Below are positions 58,208 through 64,000 of a stretch of DNA of 64,000 bases, in pieces. Each line of letters starts with the position of its first letter. Position 1 is the first letter of the stretch. The notes under the pieces are model-generated. The model did not search any database, had not been told where the DNA came from, and was given only the letters and a program-made list of their open reading frames with translations. The translations under genes and the position numbers were made by a program. Origin of the DNA: DATAYA01 sp963754235 (GTDB lineage: Bacteria; Pseudomonadota; Alphaproteobacteria; Acetobacterales; Acetobacteraceae); assembly GCA_963754235.1 (NCBI GenBank), contig CAVWFK010000034.1, positions 124,001-188,000 of the forward strand. The letters are read 5' to 3'.

Positions 58208-59169
58208 GCCGAACGCTCCCGATGCAAAGTTGGCCGGCGCGCAGTTGGCGCCGCACAGCACCACGCCCACGCGCGCATCCCCGGGCGGCCGGAACGCGCC
58301 GCCAGCAGGGCCGCGAGCGCCGTCGCGCCGCCCGGCTCGGCGACGATCCGCAGCCGTTCCCAGAGCAGGCGCTGCGCCGCGCGGATCGCGGCGTCACTCA
58401 CCAGCACCGGCATCGACGCCAGGTCGCGCTGCGCGACCGCGAACATCACCGACCCCGCCTCGCGCGCGCCCAGGCTGTCGGCGGCGATCCCCGAGGGCGC
58501 CACCGGCACCGGGCGTCCGGCGGCAAGCGCCGCGTGCAGCGTCGGGCAGCCCTCCGGCTCGACGCTCACCACCCGCACCCGCCCGCCGTACCAGGCGGCG
58601 ATGCCGCCGATCAGCCCGCCGCCGCCGGTCGCGACCAGCACGTGCGTGAGGTCCGGCGCTCGCGCCTCGAACTCCATCCCCACCGTGCCCTGCCCGGCCA
58701 CCACGTCGGCGTCGTCATAGGCATGAACCTCCAGCGCCCCGGTCTCGCGCCTGCCTCGCCCGGCTCGCCGCCAGCGCCTCGGCATAGCCGGCGCCGCGCG
58801 CGCACCAGGCGCGCGCCAAAGCCGGCGATGCGGGCGCATTTCTCGGCCGGCGTCGGTTCCGGGACGAACATCTCGGCGCGCAGGCCCGAGCGCGCGCGCC
58901 GCGTAGGCGACGGCGGCGCCGTGATTGCCGCCCGAGGCGGCGATGACGCCGGCCTCGGGCCGGTCGGCAGCGAGCAGCCGGTTGAACGCGCCGCGCGGCT
59001 TGAAACTGCCGGTGTGCTGCAGGAACTCGAGCTTCAGCACGATCGGCACCGCCGGCCCCAGCTCGCCCGCCGCCAGCCGCAGCACCGGCGTCGCGCGGAC
59101 ATGCGGCGCGATGCGTTCGCGAGCGGCGATTTCGATATCGCGACTCGGGATGGTCGCAGCGGCTGGCAT
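58204..59169 (-). CDS. Threonine/serine dehydratase-like PLP enzyme, several frameshifts
   Basis: About 320 codons of the fold-type II dehydratase family. The PLP lysine is in QHTGSFKPRGAFN, followed by ASGGNHGAAVAYAA, VATGGGGLIGGIAAW (phosphate-binding glycines) and RIVAEPGGATALAAL. Shifts fall near 58880, 58760 and 58260. The ATG at 59169 starts the normal N-terminus. Threonine, serine or hydroxy-aspartate are possible substrates. It is divergent from hprK and coupled to a RidA gene. Confidence 0.78.
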   Translation of the reverse strand: MPAAATIPSRDIEIAARERIAPHVRATPVLRLAAGELGPAVPIVLKLEFLQHTGSFKPRGAFNRLLAADRPEAGVIAASGGNHGAAVAYAARALGPARRDVRPGTDAGREMRPHRRLWRAPGARAAPAMPRRWRRAGRGRRETGALEVHAYDDADVVAGQGTVGMEFEARAPDLTHVLVATGGGGLIGGIAAWYGGRVRVVSVEPEGCPTLHAALAAGRPVPVAPSGIAADSLGAREAGSVMFAVAQRDLASMPVLVSDAAIRAAQRLLWERLRIVAEPGGATALAALLAARSGRPGMRAWAWCCAAPTARRPTLHRERSA

Positions 59170-59254
59170 GGCAGGCCGGACGCTGGCACGCGGTCCGCCC
59201 GCCGCACAACCCGCTTTCCTTTCCGCCGCGCGCCGCACCACATTGCCGATCCCG

Positions 59255-59675
59255 ATGCAGATCCATGCGAGCTGCGTGGCCCGCGATCGGGCGGGCGTGC
59301 TGCTGCTGGGGCCGCCGGGGTCGGGCAAGTCCGACCTGGCGCTGCGTCTGCTGGATCGCGGGTTCATGCTGGTTGCCGATGACAGGGTCGAGATCGAGGA
59401 CGGCATCGCGCGCCCCCGCCGCACCTCGCCGGGCTGCTGGAGGTGCGCGGGCCTCGGCATCGTGCGCCTGCCGCACGCGGCCGAGGCGCCGCTGGCGCTC
59501 GCCGTCCGCCTCGGGCCGCCGGCCGAGCGGCTGCCGCCGCCGGCGCGCGACGCGGAGCTCGGCCTGCCGGTGATCGCGCTCGACCCGGCCGCTGCCGTCG
59601 GCCGCGGCCCGGGTGGCGCTCGCGCTCGACTGCGCGCTCGGCCGCGTCGCCCAGGTCGCGGGCGCATTCGCATGA
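59255..59675 (+). CDS. hprK: HPr kinase/phosphorylase, short alphaproteobacterial form, frameshifted
   Basis: About 140 codons, the size of the truncated HprK of alphaproteobacteria, with Walker A LLLGPPGSGKSDLALRL at residues about 17-33 and FMLVADDRVEI. Later parts (LLEVRGLGIVRLPH, then VIALDPAAAV) need at least two base shifts near 59430 and 59610. It phosphorylates a serine on HPr. Its stop overlaps the ATG of rapZ (ATGA). First gene of hprK-rapZ-EIIA-HPr-EI. Confidence 0.78.
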
Positions 59676-60631
59676 GCGGAGCGCAGCGCAGGGCTGCGCA
59701 TCGCGTCGTGCTGGTCACCGGCCTGTCCGGCGCGGGCAAGCTCTCGGTGCTGCGCGCGCTCGAGGATCTCGGCTACGCGGCGGTCGACAACCCGCCGCTG
59801 CCGCTGGTGGACGGGCTGGTCGCGGAGCAGGTGGCCGGCGGCGCGCCGGACTCGCGATCGGCATCGACGCGCGCACCAGCGGCTTCGACGCCGGCGCCGT
59901 GCTCGCCGACCCGCGAGCGGCTGCGCGCCAGCCCGGCGCTGCGCACCGAGCTGGTCTATGCCTGGGCCGACGACGGCGTGCTGATGCGCCGCTACACCGA
60001 GAGCCGCCGCCGCCATCCGCTCGCCCCCGAGGGCCGCGTGCGCGACGGCATCGCCGCCGAGCAGGCGCTGACCGGCGCGCTGCGCGAGGCCGCCGACCTG
60101 GTGATCGACACCTCCGACCTGCCGCTCGCCGGGCTGCGGCGGCTGATCGAGCAGCGCTTCGCGCGAGCCCGGCCTCGGCCATGACGGGCATGACCGTCTC
60201 GCTGGTGTCGTTCGCCTATCGCCGCCGGGCTGCCGCGCGACGCCGACCTGGTGTTCGACGCGCGCTTCCTGCGCAACCCGCACTACGACCCGGTGCTGCG
60301 GCCGCGCACCGGGCTCGATCCGGAGGTCGCGGCCTATGTCGCGGCCGACCCGGACTACGCCGCCTTCCTCGCCCGCATCCGCGACCTGCTCGCCCTGGTG
60401 CTGCCGCGCTTCGTGCAGGAGGGCAAGAAATACGTCACCATCGCGATCGGCTGCACCGGCGGCCGGCACCGTTCGGTGCACCTGATCGAGCGCCTCGCCG
60501 CGCATCTGCGCGCGCCCGAAGGCGGGGCCTGGCGGCTGACCGTGACGCATCGCGAACTCGCGCGGGAGGAGGCCGCCTCCCGCCCGCCGCCGGCCCGCGC
60601 GCCCGCGGACGTTCAGGCACAGGAGGCCTGA
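59672..60631 (+). CDS. rapZ: RapZ/YvcJ-family nucleotide-binding protein, frameshifted
   Basis: About 320 codons. The N-terminus has a P-loop VLVTGLSGAGKLSVLRALED, with Leu-Ser where many members have Ser-Thr, and VDNPPLPL. The C-terminal half has FDARFLRNPHYDPVLRP and the diagnostic YVTIAIGCTGGRHRSVHLIE. Shifts are near 59855, 59900 and 60220. Gammaproteobacterial RapZ binds small RNA; in alphaproteobacteria the role is less clear, but the gene regularly sits in the regulatory PTS locus. Confidence 0.82.
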
Positions 60632-60640
60632 CCCCAACCC

Positions 60641-61157
60641 ATGATCGGTCTTGTCTTGGTCACCCACGGTCGGCTCGCCGACGAACTGCGCTCGGCGATG
60701 GAGCACGTCGTCGGCGCCGCAGCGCAACGTGGCGACCGTCTGCATCGGCCCCGACGACGACATGGAGAGCCGCCGGGGCGACATCCAGGTTGCATCGCCC
60801 GCGTCGATACCGGCGACGGCGTGGTGCTGCTGACCGACATGTTCGGCGGCACGCCCAGCAACCTCGCGATCTCGATGATGAACGGGCGCAAGCTCGAGGT
60901 GATCGCCGGCGTCAACCTGCCGATGCTGGTCAAGCTCGCCAAGGTGCGCGGCAGCCAGACGCTTGGCCGAATGCGTCGATTGCGCGCAGGCGGCCGGGCG
61001 GAAATACATCGCCTCCGCCTCCGACGTGCTCGGCCATTGCACGGCATGCCCAGGACGAGGCGCCGCCCGGGCGACTCCCGCAAGCCGCTCCGACCGAAGA
61101 CCCGGCGACCGGATCGCGGATGCAGCCGCACTCGATGACCGCGTCGCCGCGGCATGA
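60641..61157 (+). CDS. PTS mannose-type EIIA domain protein, frameshifted
   Basis: A soluble EIIA of the mannose family, with the phosphorylated His9 in LVLVTHGRLADEL and the core VVLLTDMFGGTPSNLAISMM. Two compensating shifts between 60715 and 60790 scramble a short stretch, and one near 60960 moves the C-terminus (AECVDCAQAAGRKYIASASD) to another frame that stops at 61157. No IIB, IIC or IID gene follows, so it is a regulatory EIIA. Confidence 0.8.
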
Positions 61158-61435
61158 GCGGCGAGGCGCTCTCCCGCACCGTCACCATCTGCAACAAGCG
61201 CGGCCTGCACGCCCGCGCCGCGGCGAGGTTCGTCACCCTGGCCGAGCGGTTCGGCGCCTCCGTCGAGGTCGCGCGCGACGGGCAGACGGTCTCCGCCCGC
61301 TCGATCATGGGGCTGATGATGCTCGGCGCCGGCCCGGGCGCGGCGATCGAGCTGCGCGCCGAAGGCTGGGATGCGAAGGAGGCGATCGACGCGCTCGCCG
61401 CCCTGGTCGAGCACGGTTTCAATGAAGACGATTGA
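61154..61435 (+). CDS. ptsH: HPr phosphocarrier protein
   Basis: A 93-residue HPr. His19 in NKRGLHARAAARFV is the PEP-dependent phosphorylation site, and Ser50 in SARSIMGLMMLGAG is the site for HPr kinase. The two sites together with hprK in the same operon indicate dual control. It overlaps the EIIA stop at its start and EI at its end. Complete, without frameshift. Confidence 0.94.
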   Translation: MSGEALSRTVTICNKRGLHARAAARFVTLAERFGASVEVARDGQTVSARSIMGLMMLGAGPGAAIELRAEGWDAKEAIDALAALVEHGFNEDD

Positions 61436-63223
61436 GGAGCAGCTGTCGCCCCGGCCGGAGCGGCGCTTCGCCGGCATCGCGGTCTCCGCCGGCATCGCGA
61501 TCGGCCCGGTGCATCGCGCGATCGAGCCGCCGGAGACGGTCGTCCGCCACCGCATCCACGCCGCCGATATCGGCGCCGAGACCGCGCGGCTGGAGGCGGC
61601 GATCGCGCAGTCCCGCCGCCAGCTCGTCAAGCTGCGCGCGCGCCTCGCCGTGCTGCCGGAGGACGCGCACGCCGAGATCGCGCCGCTGCTCGACGCCTAC
61701 ATGCAGATGCTCGGCCCCTCGCGGCTGGTGCGCGGGGCGCGGCTGCGCATCGCCGAGGGCCTGGTCTCCGCCGAGACCGCGGTCGCCGAGCAGAGCGAGG
61801 CGATCGCCGCCGTCCTGCTCGCGATGCCGACCGACGACGAGGCCGGCCAGCAGCGCCGCGCCGAGGAGGTGCGCGAGATCGCCCGCCGCGTGGTGCGCAA
61901 CCTGACGCGCGCGCCGTTCCGCAATTTCTCCGCGCTCCCCGCGGGCGCGGTGCTGGCCGCCGAGGCACTGCGCCCGGCCGACGCGGCGCTGATCGAGCCG
62001 TCCCGCATCGCCGGCGTGATCGCCGACGAGGGCGGCACCGACGGCCACACCGCGATCATGCTGCGCGCGCTCGGCGTGCCGGCGGTGCTGGGCGCGGTCG
62101 GGTTCACCGCCGCGCTGCCGCCGGGCGACCTGGCGGTGGTCGACGGCGCCGCCGGCACCGTGACGCTCTGCCCGTCGGCGGCGACGCTCGGCGCACGCGC
62201 GCCGCGCGGTCGCGGCGTTCGCGCGCGAGCGGCAGCGGCTCGCGCGGCTGCGCCCGCTGCGCTCGGTGACGCAGGACGGCGTGGCGGTCGAGTTGCAGGC
62301 CAATCTCGAGCTGCCGGCCGAGCTGCCGCTGGTGGCGCAGTCGGGTGCGGCCGGGATCGGCCTGCTGCGCACCGAGTTCCTGTTCATGAACCGCGAGGGC
62401 CTGCCCGACGAGGACGCCCAGGCCGAGACCTATCGCGCCATCGTCGAGGCGATGGACGGCGACTGCGTGACCATCCGCGTGCTCGACTGGGGCGGCGAGA
62501 AGGACGTCGACGCGCTGGAGGCCGAGGGGCTGGTGCCGCAGGCGCACGGAAGCCAATCCGGCGCTCGCGCTGCGCGGCATCCGGCTGCTGCTGCGCCAGC
62601 CGGAGCTGCTGGAGACGCAGCTTGCGGCGATCGTGCGCGCCGGCGCCGCGGGGCCGGTGCGGGTGCTGCTGCCGATGGTGACGAGTGTGGCCGAGGTGCG
62701 GGCGGCGCGCGAGATCTACGCCCGCGTGCTGCGCCGCCTGCGCCGCCGCGGCGAGCGGCTGCCCGACCGGCCGCCGCCGCTCGGCATCATGATCGAGACG
62801 CCGGGGGCGGCGCTGTCGGCCGATGCGCTGGCGCTGGAGGTGGATTTCTTCGCGCTCGGCACCAACGATCTGGCGATGTACACGCTCGCCGTCGATCGCG
62901 CGGCGAGCGAGGTGGCGCACCTCTACGACCCGCTGCACCCGGCGGTGCTGCGGCTGGTGCAGTTCGCGACCGATGCGGCGCGGCGGATGCGGCTGCCGGT
63001 CTCGGTGTGCGGCGAGATGGCGGCCGACCCGCGGCTGACGCGGCTGCTGCTCGGCCTCGGCCTGCGCAGCTTCAGCATGAACGCCGGCGCGGTGCCGCGG
63101 GTGAAGCAGGCGGTGCGGGCGGCCAGCATCGAGGAATGCGGCCGCCTCGCGCGCGCGGTGATGGCGGAATCCGACCCCGCCCGCATCCGCGCGCTGGTGA
63201 CGGGATCGCCGCCGCACCGCTGA
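61422..63223 (+). CDS. ptsI: PTS enzyme I (PEP-protein phosphotransferase), two frameshifts
   Basis: About 600 codons. The N-terminal domain begins FAGIAVSAGIAIGPVH, and phospho-His209 is in GGTDGHTAIMLRALG. The PEP-binding barrel has GIGLLRTEFLFMNRE, RVLDWGGEKDVDAL, FFALGTNDLAMYTLAVDR and the Cys in VSVCGEMAADP. There is no GAF domain, so it is the PtsI rather than the PtsP type. Shifts are near 62205 and 62555. The ATG at 61422 overlaps HPr by 14 bp. It starts the phosphorelay of the locus. Confidence 0.9.
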
Positions 63224-63386
63224 TTGGCAAGGGTGCGCTGGTATTGCGGCAGGGGCGTGCACCATGCGACCCCTCTGCACAGAACCAGTGCGCCACAATC
63301 CGCCCATGCCTGCCGCTCACCGCTCGACAAGCTGGTCCAAACCGAATGCACCGCGTCGAGGATGGCATTGGCGGCGAGTTCCAAAG

Positions 63387-63644
63387 TCAGTAAGTTCGGC
63401 GCCCGACCAGAGCGTGCCAAATCACGAGCACGATGATTGCGCCAAAAATGGCGACCAGAAAACTCCAGGGATTGAAGCCGGTTATTCCGGCAGCACCGAA
63501 GGCGTTGAGGATAAAGCCCCCGACCAGTGCGCCGACGACGCCCAGCACGATGTCGAGCAGGAAGCCTGCACCCTCCCTGTTGACGATCTTGCTGGCGATG
63601 AAGCCCGCGATCAAGCCAAGGACGATCCAACCGATAATCGACAT
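63387..63644 (-). CDS. GlsB/YeaQ/YmgE-family stress membrane protein
   Basis: An 85-residue protein of three hydrophobic, glycine-rich helices: MSIIGWIVLGLIAGFIASKI, VLGVVGALVGGFILNAFG and PWSFLVAIFGAIIVLVIWHA. The family is induced by stress, with no known biochemical role. Convergent with ptsI; the 163 bp between them hold no gene. Confidence 0.92.
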   Translation of the reverse strand: MSIIGWIVLGLIAGFIASKIVNREGAGFLLDIVLGVVGALVGGFILNAFGAAGITGFNPWSFLVAIFGAIIVLVIWHALVGRRTY

Positions 63645-63707
63645 CTCTCAGGCCTTTCGTTGACACTTAGCTCGGTGAGAGGGGGTCATAACGAATTACA
63701 GCAGGTT

Positions 63708-64000
63708 TCAGCGCCTCGCGAAATCCACCAGGCTGCAAAGCCCTGCTCGGTGCCGAGCGCCAGCATCGCGCCTTCCGGGCTCCAGGCCAGCGCCGATATC
63801 GGCCCGTGCCCCGGATCGCAGATCGGCAGGATGCGGCTCGATCCGATGTCGGCGACCACCACCAGCCCGTCGCTGAAGCCGGCCGCGACCGTGTCCATGC
63901 TCGGATGGCACGCGACCGCGGTGCACAGCACAGTATCCCCGCCGGCAAGCTCGATCGGTGGTTTGCCCATCGGGCCGCCGCCGAAGAACGGCCACATCAC
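63708..64000 (-). CDS. WD40-repeat protein, C-terminal part only
   Basis: The last 97 residues of a beta-propeller protein whose start lies beyond the window. The residues GGGPMGKPPIELAGGDTVL, then VTAVACHPSMDTVAAGFSDG in variant form and ISALAWSPEGAMLALGTEQG, show two propeller blades. Near 63735 the frame probably shifts, giving a normal end (LVDFARR, stop at 63708); without the shift the frame runs on to 63686. Function unknown. Confidence 0.7.
   Translation of the reverse strand, partial: DVAVLRRRPDGQTTDRACRRGYCAVHRGRVPSEHGHGRGRLQRRAGGGRRHRIEPHPADLRSGARADIGAGLEPGRRDAGARHRAGLCSLVDFARR

Overview
This 64 kb, GC-rich window looks like chromosome from an alphaproteobacterium, most likely Rhodospirillales and probably near Acetobacteraceae. 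The main reasons are a split F0 ATP synthase operon with both b' and b subunits, a PTS-type regulatory cassette (hprK-rapZ-EIIA-HPr-EI) with no sugar permease, a glnBA pair behind a sigma-54 promoter, and heavy use of 1-11 nt start/stop overlaps. The lineage is inferred; no 16S or marker tree was available.

Layout. 1-5 kb: the end of gcvP (glycine cleavage P-protein, cut by the window edge), convergent with a prpC-prpB methylcitrate pair. 5.2-11 kb: a DSF-type signalling cluster made of an RpfF-like synthase, an RpfC-like membrane hybrid kinase and a REC-PAS-GGDEF-EAL protein. 11.2-14 kb: F0 operon atpI-B-E-F'-F. 14-17.3 kb: aspartate dehydrogenase-like gene, alpha/beta hydrolase, and an amino-acid ABC binding protein plus permease. 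17.3-19.7 kb: surface and matrix genes, namely a beta-roll repeat protein, a small PEP-CTERM protein behind a sigma-54 promoter, and its decayed copy. 19.8-23.4 kb: M20 amidohydrolase, MarC protein, and an amidase with its DUF4089 partner. 23.6-26 kb: a tandem repeat, an IS1634-like element with intact ends and target duplication, and several palindromic repeats. 26-31 kb: argC with a gamma-carbonic-anhydrase-like gene and a lipoprotein, an NmrA-like reductase, and an M20 dipeptidase. 30.6-43 kb: a TetR regulator and efflux pieces (outer-membrane factor at 31.4 kb, emrAB at 38-41 kb, both preceded by the same TetR-type operator), around tRNA-His, an aminotransferase, glnBA, a Uma2 gene and an EamA transporter; then an MsbA-type ABC exporter. 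43-47 kb: Asp/Glu-racemase-family enzyme with a DUF1127 protein and LysR regulator, glycosyltransferase, gentisate dioxygenase. 47-48 kb: a gene graveyard with a truncated PIN toxin, its ribbon-helix-helix partner and an HxlR remnant. 48-56 kb: a seven-gene operon soxBDAG plus an HcnABC-like three-subunit dehydrogenase. 56-58 kb: an IS1182-like element. 58-63 kb: RidA and threonine dehydratase-like genes and the regulatory PTS. 63-64 kb: a GlsB/YeaQ membrane protein and the end of a WD40 protein.

How it fits together. DSF synthesis, c-di-GMP turnover, PEP-CTERM and beta-roll proteins suggest a cell that controls a surface matrix or biofilm. Nitrogen control (glnB, glnA, sigma-54) and the regulatory PTS are global regulators. 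The sarcosine oxidase operon makes glycine from sarcosine, which the glycine cleavage system can then oxidise.

Quality warning. From about 48 kb to 63.2 kb nearly every long gene is broken by one to several single-base frameshifts although its protein motifs are intact. The first 47 kb has only a handful. Sequence or assembly error is the likeliest cause, so genes there are reported as CDS spans with shifts noted rather than as pseudogenes.
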